A DNA stretch of 64,000 bases from Acidobacteria bacterium 28-9. GTDB taxonomy: Bacteria; Acidobacteriota; Blastocatellia; Pyrinomonadales; Pyrinomonadaceae. Positions 35,615 to 44,371 of the stretch are shown one piece after another. A program made the translations under genes and the position numbers. Under the pieces are notes generated by a model. It was given only the letters and a program-made list of their open reading frames with translations. It was not told where the DNA came from and did no database searches. Position 1 is the first letter of the stretch. Each line of letters starts with the position of its first letter. The DNA lies in NCBI GenBank assembly GCA_002050355.1, contig MWYY01000050.1, forward strand, positions 1 through 64,000, written 5' to 3'.

Positions 35615-35974
35615 TTACCAGCGCGAACCGCCACCACCGCCACCGCCGTAACCGCCGCCGCCGCCGCCGCGATTTCCGCCGCCGCCGTAGCCGCCACGTC
35701 CACCACCGCCGCCGCCGCCGCTGTTTTCACGGGGTTTTGCTTCGTTGACGGTTAACGCACGACCATCAATTTCTTTGCCGTTGAGCGTTGAGATAGCGTT
35801 ATCGCCTTCTTCTTTGCTGGACATTTCGACGAATCCGAAGCCGCGCGAGCGACCCGTTTCGCGGTCTTCAATAATATTTGTTGATTCGACCGTACCGATT
35901 TCGCCGAACATTTTTTCTAAATCTTCCGTTGATGTGTTGAAGGAAAGATTTCCTACATAAAGTTTCATTGACAT
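35615..35974 (-). CDS. RRM glycine-rich RNA-binding protein 2
   Basis: A 119-residue paralog of the protein at 31381-31767. The RRM has RNP2 KLYVGNLSF and RNP1 RSRGFGFVEM, and the tail is Gly/Arg/Tyr rich and shorter than in paralog 1. The start MSMKLYVG follows a GGGAAAAGG site. Both genes have long related 5' leaders and their own terminators, so each is a single-gene unit under probably common control. The family binds RNA and often rises in the cold; here this is inferred from family and leader, not shown. Confidence 0.93.
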   Translation of the reverse strand: MSMKLYVGNLSFNTSTEDLEKMFGEIGTVESTNIIEDRETGRSRGFGFVEMSSKEEGDNAISTLNGKEIDGRALTVNEAKPRENSGGGGGGGRGGYGGGGNRGGGGGGYGGGGGGGSRW

Positions 35975-36200
35975 AATAATATTTTACCTTTTCCCTATTG
36001 CGGGAATTTCAAAAGAAGTGTCGAATCGGATTGGTCTTTAGGACTGATTTAACGCCTGCGGAAGAATCTGGGTTTCGGATGCTCGAAAAACTTCAAGAGC
36101 GACTTCTATAACTATAAACAAACCTACTCTAGAACTTTCCAAAAAACATTTTGACGAGCGCATCAAAAACTGACGCAAGAGTAAGGATTAACGCTTTCTA
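35975..36200 (-). promoter_or_regulatory. Conserved 5' leader of RRM gene 2
   Basis: A roughly 225-nt leader related to that of RRM gene 1. Shared minus-strand words include TTAATCCTT, GAGCATCCGAAA, CCGATTCGAC and GGGAAAAGGTAAAA. The hairpin arms at 36161-36166 and 36172-36177 correspond to GCGCATCA/TGATGCGC in leader 1; a base change there is offset by a G-U pair on the transcript. The TTCCC/GGGAA hairpin (35992-36007) is kept with a different loop. Conservation of pairing rather than loop sequence supports an RNA structure. Confidence 0.7.
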
Positions 36201-36229
36201 TGATGCACTATTTGCAGAATAGTTGCAAG
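36201..36229 (-). promoter_or_regulatory. Candidate promoter of RRM gene 2
   Basis: TTGCAA (36224-36229) and CATCAT (36201-36206) on the minus strand are 17 bp apart, matching the arrangement before RRM gene 1. An imperfect dyad (ACTATT with AATAGT, 36208-36224) overlaps the spacer, as in the other promoter. The remaining gap up to the CvpA-CAP gene stop shows nothing else. Confidence 0.45.
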
Positions 36230-36275
36230 TTAAGTATTCGCTTTGCCTGAAACGCTTGAAATAATTCGTTACCGG

Positions 36276-37241
36276 CTAGTTACGAAAGTTTTGCGTAACC
36301 ATCAGTCCGCGCTTGCCGCCGTCAAGAATCCCGATGCCGACACGCCCGAATTTTGGTTGTAATATATTGGCGCGATGTCCCGGAGAATTCATCAGTCCTT
36401 TGTGCGCCATTTGCAGCATCGGCGCGAGCGCGAGATTTTCCCCGGCAGTTCCGTATCGAACTTTTGATTCGCGTATTCTGTCAAAAGGGCTTTTGCCTTC
36501 CGGCGTGTTGTGCGCGAAATAACCGCGCGCGAACATATCCGCCGAATGCCGGCGAGCAACTTCGGCGAGTTCCGGGTCAGCTTCAAGCAGCGCAAGCCCG
36601 TTCGCCGCGCGTTCCTGATTAACGAGTCTGAGCATGTCGGCTTCGAGTTCGGGGCGCGTGCCCGGGTTTTCGACCTTAAAGGGCAATGAAAGAATTTCGT
36701 TTGATTCGGGTTCGACCGTATATCGGCGATTAAGCGTTTGCTTGATGGCTTCGCCGAAAACGGGCGTGAGCGCCGTTTCCAATTCATCAGTATAAGTCGC
36801 CAGACGATCTGCCATCTGGCTCGCCCGCAAATTCTCCTGAAAACCGCCCGAAAACGGCATCGAAAAAAGCAGCGCCGCAACAAACGCCGCGGTTATCAAA
36901 CCGCTGACAAATCCCGGCAAAATTCCCAAAAATTGATTAGCGCGACTATTGTGAATATCTGCGGGAATCCACCGCAACAGAAAATTTCCGAGAATCTGAA
37001 TCAGTAAACTCGTCGCGACGACAATCAAAATAAAAGCGAGCGGCAGATTCCAAACTTCCTCCCAACCGCTCAACTGTCCGAGAACGCGCGAAACCGGCTG
37101 ATAAAAATACAAAGCCGTCAGAAAACTGCCAATCCATCGCGCCAAATCAAGCAAACCCAATATAAAACCGCGCCGCCAGCCAACAAAGGCGCTAAATAAA
37201 ATTATGAGAACGAGCAGCGCGTCAACGTAGTTAAAATCCAT
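36276..37241 (-). CDS. CvpA-CAP domain fusion membrane protein
   Basis: A 321-residue fusion. The N-terminal CvpA domain (residues about 1-140) has four membrane helices and the family start DALLVLIILFSAFVGWRRGFILGLLDLARWIGS. The C-terminal CAP/SCP domain (about 195-320) has LRLVNQERAANGLALLEADPELAEVARRHSADMFARGYFAHNTPEGKSPFDRI, GENLALAP and NSPGHRANILQPKFGRVGIG. CAP domains act outside the cell, so the tail should be periplasmic. The combination occurs in acidobacteria and some Firmicutes. The role is unknown; a septal or envelope-stress function is possible. Confidence 0.88.
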   Translation of the reverse strand: MDFNYVDALLVLIILFSAFVGWRRGFILGLLDLARWIGSFLTALYFYQPVSRVLGQLSGWEEVWNLPLAFILIVVATSLLIQILGNFLLRWIPADIHNSRANQFLGILPGFVSGLITAAFVAALLFSMPFSGGFQENLRASQMADRLATYTDELETALTPVFGEAIKQTLNRRYTVEPESNEILSLPFKVENPGTRPELEADMLRLVNQERAANGLALLEADPELAEVARRHSADMFARGYFAHNTPEGKSPFDRIRESKVRYGTAGENLALAPMLQMAHKGLMNSPGHRANILQPKFGRVGIGILDGGKRGLMVTQNFRN

Positions 37242-37412
37242 ATCCGATATTTTTGCCTCTATAATAAAATCCGATTGTTTTGATGCCTATTAACCTGTAA
37301 TATGTTTTCAAATAAATTTGTTATCGAGAAAATTGCTGGAATGTATTGCAAATGTCACGAAAACGAACGATTCAGCTTTTGTGAAAACGATTTGTTGTTT
37401 TAAATTTACTTT

Positions 37413-38618
37413 ATGATTTCAAAAAGATTTGAAGATGTAGAATTCTCTGATATTGAAGCATTGCTTAATAATGAAGTTGCTGAGAGTAAAACCCTTGAAT
37501 ACAAAAGAGAAATTTCCTCTAATGAAAAGCTTTTGGCAGGAGTGAGCGCTTTAGCAAACACAGTTGGCGGAGACTTTATCATTGGTATTGAAGCAAAAGA
37601 TGGAATACCAATCAATCTCAAAGGTGTAAGTTTTTCAAATGCAGATGACGAAATCCTTAGGCTAGAGCAAATCCTTCAAACTGGTCTTGAACCCCGCCTA
37701 CAGTCACAAAATATTAAAAACATTCAATCCCCAAATGGCGATAACTTTATTTTTATAAGAGTTAATCGAAGTTGGATAGCTCCGCATAGAATCAAATGTA
37801 AAGATAAAGATTACAATGACAAATTCTATGGGCGACATTCCAGCGGCAAGTATCCAATGGATGTCTCAGAATTAAGAACTGTATTTATGCTAACTGAGCA
37901 ATTAACAGAAAGGATTAAAAACTTCCGACGAGAACGAATTCAAAAAATACAAAGTAATGAAGAAATTCCAGCGCTATTGAATGAAGGCGGAAAAATAATT
38001 TTACATTTGTTACCTCTGAATGCTTTTGCAACCTCAGATGTTTTCGACATATTTGAATTGAATAAAAAAATACAGTTTAGCCCCATTTCATCAAATAGCT
38101 GGGATAAGAGAATAAATTTAGATGGAATTGTAGTTTCGAGAAGGGTTGATTCAAGTACCAATTCTTATACACAAGTATTTAGAAATGGTTGTATAGAGGC
38201 TGTTAATTGTCTTAGTTGGAACGAAGACGATAAAGATTATTCTAGTCGTTATGATGAAGAGCAAATAATTAAGGCTCTCTCTGAATATCAAAACTTCTAC
38301 TCAGATTTAGGAATAGAGTTACCGATTTACTTCTTTTTAACAATCGTAGATATCAAAGATTATAAATTTCATTTGGATGATGATTTCCATAGAATTTATG
38401 AAGTTCAATACAGAATGCGGGGTGATGATAAACCTTTCATAGACAGAAATAATTTAATGCTTCCAGATATTACTATTCAGAATCTCGACTTACCTGCCGC
38501 GGAAATTTTACAGCCTGCCTTTAATTTAATTTGGAATTCTGTAGGATTTACCCGTGATTTTAATTATGACGAAAATGGAAAATGGATTGAAGATCTCAGA
38601 AATTTTTATCGTAATTAA
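37413..38618 (+). CDS. Schlafen/AlbA_2-type putative DNA-binding protein, AT-rich
   Basis: A 401-residue protein. Residues about 15-150 match the AlbA_2 (AAA_4, Schlafen-like) domain: ESKTLEYKREISSNEKLLAGVSALANTVGGDFIIGIEAKDG, with ENKTLE-type and GG(T/D)FIIGI motifs, and APHRIKCKDKDYNDKFYGRHSSGKYPMD. The C-terminal 220 residues are unrecognised. The gene is visibly more AT-rich than its neighbours and uses AT-ending codons, so recent transfer is likely. Schlafen-like domains occur in anti-phage and transcription-linked proteins, but no activity can be claimed. It stands alone, not in a defence cluster. Its stop overlaps a gene remnant. Confidence 0.8.
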   Translation: MISKRFEDVEFSDIEALLNNEVAESKTLEYKREISSNEKLLAGVSALANTVGGDFIIGIEAKDGIPINLKGVSFSNADDEILRLEQILQTGLEPRLQSQNIKNIQSPNGDNFIFIRVNRSWIAPHRIKCKDKDYNDKFYGRHSSGKYPMDVSELRTVFMLTEQLTERIKNFRRERIQKIQSNEEIPALLNEGGKIILHLLPLNAFATSDVFDIFELNKKIQFSPISSNSWDKRINLDGIVVSRRVDSSTNSYTQVFRNGCIEAVNCLSWNEDDKDYSSRYDEEQIIKALSEYQNFYSDLGIELPIYFFLTIVDIKDYKFHLDDDFHRIYEVQYRMRGDDKPFIDRNNLMLPDITIQNLDLPAAEILQPAFNLIWNSVGFTRDFNYDENGKWIEDLRNFYRN

Positions 38619-38665
38619 AACCAAACACCTTTCACATCTTTCAAAACAACCTGCGCCGTGATAAA
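38615..38665 (-). pseudogene. C-terminal stump of a PYROXD2-like FAD oxidoreductase
   Basis: On the minus strand the last residues read TAQVVLKDVKGVWF followed by TAA. They match the last residues of the intact oxidoreductase at 40060-41634 (TAQVVLKDIKGGWF). About 42 bp of clear similarity remain, then the sequence diverges. The stop codon region overlaps the stop of the AT-rich Schlafen-like gene. A second copy of this oxidoreductase therefore once stood here and was nearly all lost, probably when the AT-rich gene arrived. Confidence 0.75.
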
Positions 38666-38750
38666 TCTAAATGCGACGAAAACTATTGAAGCGAATTAGA
38701 ACGCGAAATTAGATGAAAATTTTCTCGTCCGTTTCGATGCTCATAAAACT

Positions 38751-39995
38751 ATGAACAATAAATTTTTCACGCGAATGTTTTTCGGTTATTTGACGCTTGG
38801 GCTGTGCTTGATTTTCACGTTTGCCGAAACGGGTTTTTCCCAATCAATTTACTTTCCGCCAGCGGGCGACGGTTGGGAGCGGCGCACGGCAGAACAGGCG
38901 AAGATGGACGCGGGACGATTGAAGGAAGCGCTTGATTTCGCCGTTGCGAGCGAATCGAAGCAGCCGCGCAATCTCGAACTCGCGCATTATCAAACTTTCG
39001 GGCGCGAGCCGTTTGGCGAGGCAGTCGGGGCGTTTAAAGAGCGCGGCGCGGCGACTGGAATCATTTTGCGAAACGGTTATATCGTCGCCGAATGGGGCGA
39101 ACCGTTTCGGGTTGATATGACGTTTAGCGTGACGAAAAGTTTTGTTTCGACCGTCGTCGGTTTGGCGTTTGACCGGCGGATGATAAAAAGTCTGCAAGAC
39201 CGCGTGAGCGAAACGGATGCGCCCGTCGCCGTTTATAACGAGCGGGAAAAATACGACTACGCGGAGCGATTCGGGAAATCTAAATTTCTGGAATTATTTG
39301 AAACCGAACACAACCGCAAAATCACATGGGAACATTTCTTAAGGCAAACGAGCGATTGGGAAGGAACGCTCTGGGGCAAACCCGATTGGGCGGACAGACC
39401 TGACAAAGATGCGGCCAATTGGTTGAACCGGAAACGCAATGAGCCGGGCGCGGTTTACGAATATAACGACGTGCGCGTGAATGCGCTGGCACTTGCCGCG
39501 CTGAATGTCTGGCGCAAACCGCTGCCGCAGGTTTTGAAGGAAAACGTGATGGACGAAATCGGCGCGTCAAGCACCTGGCGGTGGCTCGGTTATGAAAATT
39601 CCTGGGTGATAATTGATGGTCAAATAATGCAATCGGTCAGCGGCGGCGGGCATTGGGGCGGCGGAATGTTCATCTCAGCGCGCGATATGGCGCGGTTCGG
39701 ATTGTTGAATTTGAATCGCGGGCGTTGGGGCAAAAAACAGATTTTATCAGAAGCGTTTTTCAAACAGGCGACCACCCCGACCGTCGCGCAACAGACTTAC
39801 GGTTTTATGAATTATTTTCTAAACACCGATAAAAAATATCTGCCGAACGCGCCCGCGTCCGCCTTCGCGCACGTTGGCAACGGGACGAATATCATCTACG
39901 TTGACCCTGAAAACAAATTGGTCGTCGTGGCGCGGTGGATTGAGAACGGGAAGATTGACGAGTTCGTTCAGAAGCTGAATGCAAGTTTGAAATAA
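38751..39995 (+). CDS. Exported serine hydrolase (beta-lactamase-like, class C fold)
   Basis: A 414-residue exported serine hydrolase. The signal peptide ends GFSQ. The nucleophile motif SVTK (SxxK) lies in MTFSVTKSFVSTVVG. The second motif is VYEYNDVRVNAL (YxN), and HVGNGTNIIYV is the KTG-like third motif. Such proteins are penicillin-binding-protein or esterase relatives; drug hydrolysis is not implied. It is followed by the convergent FAD oxidoreductase gene and preceded by the oxidoreductase stump. Confidence 0.88.
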   Translation: MNNKFFTRMFFGYLTLGLCLIFTFAETGFSQSIYFPPAGDGWERRTAEQAKMDAGRLKEALDFAVASESKQPRNLELAHYQTFGREPFGEAVGAFKERGAATGIILRNGYIVAEWGEPFRVDMTFSVTKSFVSTVVGLAFDRRMIKSLQDRVSETDAPVAVYNEREKYDYAERFGKSKFLELFETEHNRKITWEHFLRQTSDWEGTLWGKPDWADRPDKDAANWLNRKRNEPGAVYEYNDVRVNALALAALNVWRKPLPQVLKENVMDEIGASSTWRWLGYENSWVIIDGQIMQSVSGGGHWGGGMFISARDMARFGLLNLNRGRWGKKQILSEAFFKQATTPTVAQQTYGFMNYFLNTDKKYLPNAPASAFAHVGNGTNIIYVDPENKLVVVARWIENGKIDEFVQKLNASLK

Positions 39996-40059
39996 TGCAG
40001 TTTAAACTCGAAAAGAAAATTTGCTCACAAGCCGTAATTTGAAAAGTTTAATCGTTTTA

Positions 40060-41634
40060 TCAAAACCAGCCGCCTTTTATATCTTTCAAAACCACTTGCG
40101 CCGTGTTGTGACCTGACGCGGCAAACACGCCGCCGCCGGGATGTGTCGAAGCTCCGGTCAGATATAGATTTTTAATCGGCGTTTTATACTGCGACATTTC
40201 CGGCAGCGGGCGGAACAGAAACATTTGGTCGAAATCCATTTCGACATGCATCACGTTGCCGCGCAAAAGTCCCAATCGCTGTTCCAAATCAAGCGGCGAT
40301 TGAACGAAGCGTTCGATGATAGAATTTCTCACGTTCGGCGCGTAGGAATTTACGACATCAATCAACTTATCAGCTTCGCGTTCCTGAATATTTCCCCAAC
40401 GCTCGTCGTTTGCTAATTCGTAGGGATAATACTGTCCCCAAATAAAAAGCGTGTGTTTGCCAGCGGGCGCGAGCGTCGGGTCAATTGACGAAAATGTCAT
40501 AGCCAGCGCGGATGGATTTTTCGACGGAATGCCGTTCAGATAATCGGCGTAGGATTTTTCGAGATAATCCATTGAAGGACAGAGAAGTTGTAAACCGTGA
40601 TGACAATCTGCGGCGCGTCCGCCGTTTGGCGCGGCTGTGTAATCGGGCAGTTCCGAAACGGCGCAGCGCACAATCATTCCGAAGCCATTGCCGATGCGGA
40701 CGTTTTCGATTCTCTCCGCTAAACCGTCGGGCAGATTTTCCGCGCCGATGAGTTTTAGAAACGTCGTGTGAACGTGCGTGTTTGAGACAATTTTTTTCGC
40801 CTCGATTCGTTCGCCGTTCTGCAAAACGATTCCTTTGGTTTCATTGTTTTCGATTTCTATTTTCTCGACTTCCGCGTTCAGTAAAACTTCGCCGCCGTGA
40901 TGTTCCAGACATCGCGCCATCGCTTGCGTCAATGCACCGCTTCCGCCGCGCGGACGCTTAACACCGCTTTTGTGAATCATCGAATGCCAGCCGAGAAAAT
41001 CTCCCGTCGCGCTCATTGTCGGCGGCGGACCCGATTGTGCCGCGAGCCACGCCATCGCCGCTTGCAAACCTTCGTGTTTGAAAGTTTGTTTGACGAGTGC
41101 GCCGTAGCTCGTCATCAATTTGCGAACCATATCGGCAGGATTTTTCGATTTCGTGCCGAAAATCATATGCCGTCCAAGATTAAGCATTGTCGGCGGTTTT
41201 AAGAACGCCTGAAAAACGCCTTCGTTTAATTTCTCCCATTCTGCCACAAATTTTTTGTAGCGGTCGGCGTCTTCGGGTGAAACCGTAGCGATTGATTCAC
41301 AGGTTTTATCAACGTCTCGCCAAAAATAAATCGCGCCTTTGCCGTCCGGCATCGGCGCAAACGCGAACGGGTCGCAGTCAATATATTCAAGCCCGAACTT
41401 TTCGAGTTCCAAATCCTTTACGACCGGCGTCAGGTGAATCATAATATGCGCCGACGAGCCGACATCTATTTTGTAACCTTCAATCAAATCATCCTGCGTG
41501 CAAACCGCGCCGCCGACGATATGACGGCGTTCGAGAACAATTACCTTTAAACTGGCTTTTGCCAGATAACAAGCGCACGTCAAGCCGTTGTGTCCGCCGC
41601 CGATGACGGCGACATCGTAAGAGTTTTTGCTCAT
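40060..41634 (-). CDS. FAD-dependent oxidoreductase, PYROXD2/CrtI-like
   Basis: A 524-residue flavoprotein. The FAD motif is YDVAVIGGGHNGLTCACYLAKASLKVIVLERR at residues 5-36, and the C-terminal FAD contact is LYLTGASTHPGGGVFAASGHNTAQVVL. The body resembles phytoene-desaturase-related PYROXD2 and retinol-saturase-like proteins, with SGPPPTMSATGDFLGWHSM and PRGGSGALTQAMARCLEHHGGEVLLNAEV. Start ATG 41634 avoids a spurious N-terminal extension. A second, almost lost copy lies at 38615-38665. The substrate is not known; carotenoid or related polyene chemistry is possible. Confidence 0.88.
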   Translation of the reverse strand: MSKNSYDVAVIGGGHNGLTCACYLAKASLKVIVLERRHIVGGAVCTQDDLIEGYKIDVGSSAHIMIHLTPVVKDLELEKFGLEYIDCDPFAFAPMPDGKGAIYFWRDVDKTCESIATVSPEDADRYKKFVAEWEKLNEGVFQAFLKPPTMLNLGRHMIFGTKSKNPADMVRKLMTSYGALVKQTFKHEGLQAAMAWLAAQSGPPPTMSATGDFLGWHSMIHKSGVKRPRGGSGALTQAMARCLEHHGGEVLLNAEVEKIEIENNETKGIVLQNGERIEAKKIVSNTHVHTTFLKLIGAENLPDGLAERIENVRIGNGFGMIVRCAVSELPDYTAAPNGGRAADCHHGLQLLCPSMDYLEKSYADYLNGIPSKNPSALAMTFSSIDPTLAPAGKHTLFIWGQYYPYELANDERWGNIQEREADKLIDVVNSYAPNVRNSIIERFVQSPLDLEQRLGLLRGNVMHVEMDFDQMFLFRPLPEMSQYKTPIKNLYLTGASTHPGGGVFAASGHNTAQVVLKDIKGGWF

Positions 41635-41660
41635 AAAATTATTTTGCCATAGAAAAGATT

Positions 41661-41722
41661 TAGCCACGAACAAACACGAAAATACACGAAAAATTAAAGC
41701 CAGAAGTTTTGTGTTTTTCGTA
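41661..41722. repeat. CCACGAACAAACACGAA short-word repeat
   Basis: Words CACGAAC, AAACACGAA and TACACGAA follow in tandem and are answered by GTTTTGTGTTTTTCGT about 15 bases later, giving an imperfect hairpin. It lies in the divergent gap between two FAD enzyme genes. Confidence 0.65.
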
Positions 41723-41823
41723 CCGGGATTTTTGCGTAAATTACAATTAGGAGGTCTGCGCTTGCGGCGAAAAAGTTTTATAATGAAATTACGATTTTAT
41801 TTTGAACAAAGGGAAGGATAATT

Positions 41824-43353
41824 ATGACGAAAAGTGATGAAGGGAAAACTGTTTCATATTGGGAAGCGAGCGAAAATTTGATTGAAAAAGGCGCTCTTCA
41901 GCAATCAATCGAAACCGACGTTTGCATAATCGGCGCCGGAATCGCGGGTTTAACGACCACGTATCTGTTGACGAAGGCGGGCAAAAAGGTAATCGTCATT
42001 GACGACGGCTTGATTGGCGGCGGCGAAACCGCGCGGACGACGGCGCATTTGTCAAACGCGATTGACGACCGGATTTATCGGATTGAAAAATGGCACGGCG
42101 CGGAAAAGGCGGGGCTCGCGGTCGAAAGCCACGCGAGCGCGATTGGCGAAATTGAGAGAATCATAGAAGTTGAAAAAATTGACTGCGATTTTTTGCGCGT
42201 TGACGGTTATTTGATTGAAGCGGAAGACGGCGAAGACGATTTGAGTGAAGAACTCGAAGCCGCGCACCGTGCCGGATTTTCGGAAGTCGAATTTGTCGAG
42301 CGCGCGCCGATTGAAGATTTTGATTCGGGCAAATGCTTAAAATTTCCGCGCCAGGCGCAGTTTCACGTTCTCAAATATCTCGCGGGCGTGGCGAAAGCCG
42401 TCGAGCAAAACGGCGGGCGATTATTTTCAAATACGAAGGCGCTCGAATGGACGGGCGAAGACCAGCCGGAAGTGAAAACGGCGAGCGGCGAGACAATTCG
42501 CGCAAAATCACTCGTTTTGGCGACGAATTATCCGCTTTTGAGCAAAATGTTCGTCAAACTTCCGGCGTATCGAACTTACGTTATCGGCGCGAAAATTCCG
42601 AAAAATTCCGTCGAAAAATGTTTGATTTGGGACACGGCTGACCCGTATATTTATGTGCGAACGCAGCCGGAAACGGATTATGACGTTTTAATCGTCGGCG
42701 GCGAAGACCATCGCACCGGACAAGCCGAAGACTTCGACGCGCGTTTCGGACGCCTAGTGCAGTGGACGCAGAAGCGTTTTCCGCAGGCGCGGGAAATTCT
42801 TTATAAATGGTCGGGGCAGTATCTCGAAACGCACGATGGGCTGGCGTTTATCGGCAGATATTCTTCGAGCGAGCCAAATGTTTATTTGATAACCGGCGAT
42901 TCGGGAATGGGTATGACGCACGGCACAATCGGCGGAATGCTCGTTTCGGATTTAATTTTGGAACGCGCCAATCGCTGGTCGGAAGTTTATGAGCCGACGC
43001 GGATTTTCACGCAGTCAATTACCGAAACGATTTCCGAAGCAGTCAGCTCGACCGTGCCGTATGTTGACTGGATTACGGGCGGCGATGTTTCTTCCGCCGA
43101 CGAAATAAAAAACGGAACGGGCGCTATAATCAGCCGCGGCACGACGAAAATCGCGGCTTATCGAGACGAAAACGGAAAACTTTTCGAGCGTTCAGCTGTC
43201 TGCACACATTTAGGCTGCATCGTGCGATTTAACAGTTTAGAGAAAACCTGGGATTGCCCGTGTCACGGCTCGCGTTTTTCCACCGACGGCTGCGTGATAA
43301 ACTCTCCGGCGATTGCGCCGCTCGGAGAAATTGAGGGTGCTTCAAATCAATAA
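41824..43353 (+). CDS. DadA-type FAD oxidoreductase fused to a Rieske domain
   Basis: A 509-residue fusion. The N-terminal FAD domain has VCIIGAGIAGLTTTYLLTKAGKKVIVIDD and a DAO-type fold to about residue 375, ending near YLITGDSGMGMTHGTIGGMLVSDLI. The C-terminal Rieske domain carries the 2Fe-2S ligands in CTHLGC (CxH) and CPCHGS (CxxH) within residues about 455-485. Electrons may pass from substrate via FAD to the cluster. Relatives of this form are common in soil bacteria with no fixed substrate. The gene faces the short-word repeat at 43363-43467. Confidence 0.92.
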   Translation: MTKSDEGKTVSYWEASENLIEKGALQQSIETDVCIIGAGIAGLTTTYLLTKAGKKVIVIDDGLIGGGETARTTAHLSNAIDDRIYRIEKWHGAEKAGLAVESHASAIGEIERIIEVEKIDCDFLRVDGYLIEAEDGEDDLSEELEAAHRAGFSEVEFVERAPIEDFDSGKCLKFPRQAQFHVLKYLAGVAKAVEQNGGRLFSNTKALEWTGEDQPEVKTASGETIRAKSLVLATNYPLLSKMFVKLPAYRTYVIGAKIPKNSVEKCLIWDTADPYIYVRTQPETDYDVLIVGGEDHRTGQAEDFDARFGRLVQWTQKRFPQAREILYKWSGQYLETHDGLAFIGRYSSSEPNVYLITGDSGMGMTHGTIGGMLVSDLILERANRWSEVYEPTRIFTQSITETISEAVSSTVPYVDWITGGDVSSADEIKNGTGAIISRGTTKIAAYRDENGKLFERSAVCTHLGCIVRFNSLEKTWDCPCHGSRFSTDGCVINSPAIAPLGEIEGASNQ

Positions 43354-43362
43354 AGGGAAATT

Positions 43363-43467
43363 AACCATAGATGAACACAGAGACAGATAAAGACGAAATA
43401 AAAACAATAAGTAAAATTTGATTTATCTTTATAAAATCTGTGTTCATCTGCGTCTGTCTGTGGTTTC
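43363..43467. repeat. AACACAGA short-word quasi-palindrome overlapping a gene end
   Basis: Words such as ATAGATGAACACAGAGACAG on the left and CTGTGTTCATCTGCGTCTG on the right form a long imperfect hairpin between the convergent Rieske-fusion and patatin genes. Its right arm encodes the last residues of patatin (TTDRRR). A related array lies at 55214-55283. Confidence 0.75.
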
Positions 43468-44256
43468 AAATTGTTCTGAGAATACCAATTTCTTAATTTC
43501 ATCAATCTTTGCCAGCGCCGCTTCTTCGCCTGCCCGGATAAATTCATCCATTTTGCCAATTTCGTCTTGTCTGAGATGCGCGATTTGCGGAATTATCACC
43601 ACGTCGGCACGATAATGTTGATGTTTGGCGGCTGTTCTGAGAAGCATCATTGCCGATTGGAAAAATACGCCGAGCAGCGTCGAAGGCGTTCCCCAATAAG
43701 TTGCGCCCGCAGAAATTACGTCAACAGCGATGATAATTTCGGCGCCTAATTTTTTTACGGCTCTGGTCGGAACCGGCGCGACCACGCCGCCGTCAATAAG
43801 TTTGCGGCTGTTTTCGTCCTCAAGCGGTATAAAAACGCCGGGCAGCGCACAGCTTGCGCGCACGGCGAAAACCAAATCGCCTTTGTCGCGCAAAATGATT
43901 TCTTCGCCCGTTTCCAAATCGCAGGCGACCGCCGCAAACGGAATCGGCAAATCTTCAAATTTTCGAAACGGAAAATTCTGCTTGATAAAATTACCCATCG
44001 GCGCGTTAGTCAGCAAGCCTTTCGGCGAAAAGGAAAATCCGGTCATATTAAGCCAGCCGATTTTGCGTCCGAACCGAATGATTTCTTCGGAGCTCAAACC
44101 GCACGCCGCCGCGGCGCCGGCAAATGAACCGGCGCTCGTTCCAGCGATAAAATCAATCGGGATGTTATGTTCGGCGAAAACTTTCAATACGCCGAGGTGC
44201 GCAAAACCACGCGCCGCGCCGCCGCTCAAAGCTAAACCGAGCTTTTTTCGTCTCAT
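43444..44256 (-). CDS. Patatin-like phospholipase
   Basis: A 270-residue patatin/RssA-type lipid acyl hydrolase. The start is ALSGGAARGFAHLGVLK (oxyanion GGAxR), with the nucleophile Ser in GTSAGS and the dyad Asp in LIDGGVVAPVP. Start ATG 44256 (MRRKKLGL) is used; ATG 44298 is an alternative. The last few codons lie in a repeat array, so the C-terminus (TTDRRR) may be acquired. Family members free fatty acids from membrane lipids. It is divergent from the S8 peptidase gene. Confidence 0.88.
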   Translation of the reverse strand: MRRKKLGLALSGGAARGFAHLGVLKVFAEHNIPIDFIAGTSAGSFAGAAAACGLSSEEIIRFGRKIGWLNMTGFSFSPKGLLTNAPMGNFIKQNFPFRKFEDLPIPFAAVACDLETGEEIILRDKGDLVFAVRASCALPGVFIPLEDENSRKLIDGGVVAPVPTRAVKKLGAEIIIAVDVISAGATYWGTPSTLLGVFFQSAMMLLRTAAKHQHYRADVVIIPQIAHLRQDEIGKMDEFIRAGEEAALAKIDEIKKLVFSEQFETTDRRR

Positions 44257-44371
44257 AGCAAATATTGAAAAACGAATAATAAACCGTTCACTCTTCATTA
44301 TTCGTTTTAATAGACTAAATTTTACTTTTCCGAAAACATTCGACATTCTATCATTTAACAAATATTTAACT

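Noticed and set aside
43730-44371. Long N-terminal extension of the S8 peptidase
   Set aside because: It overlaps patatin on the opposite strand and lacks protease-family sequence; ATG 44372 gives a normal start.
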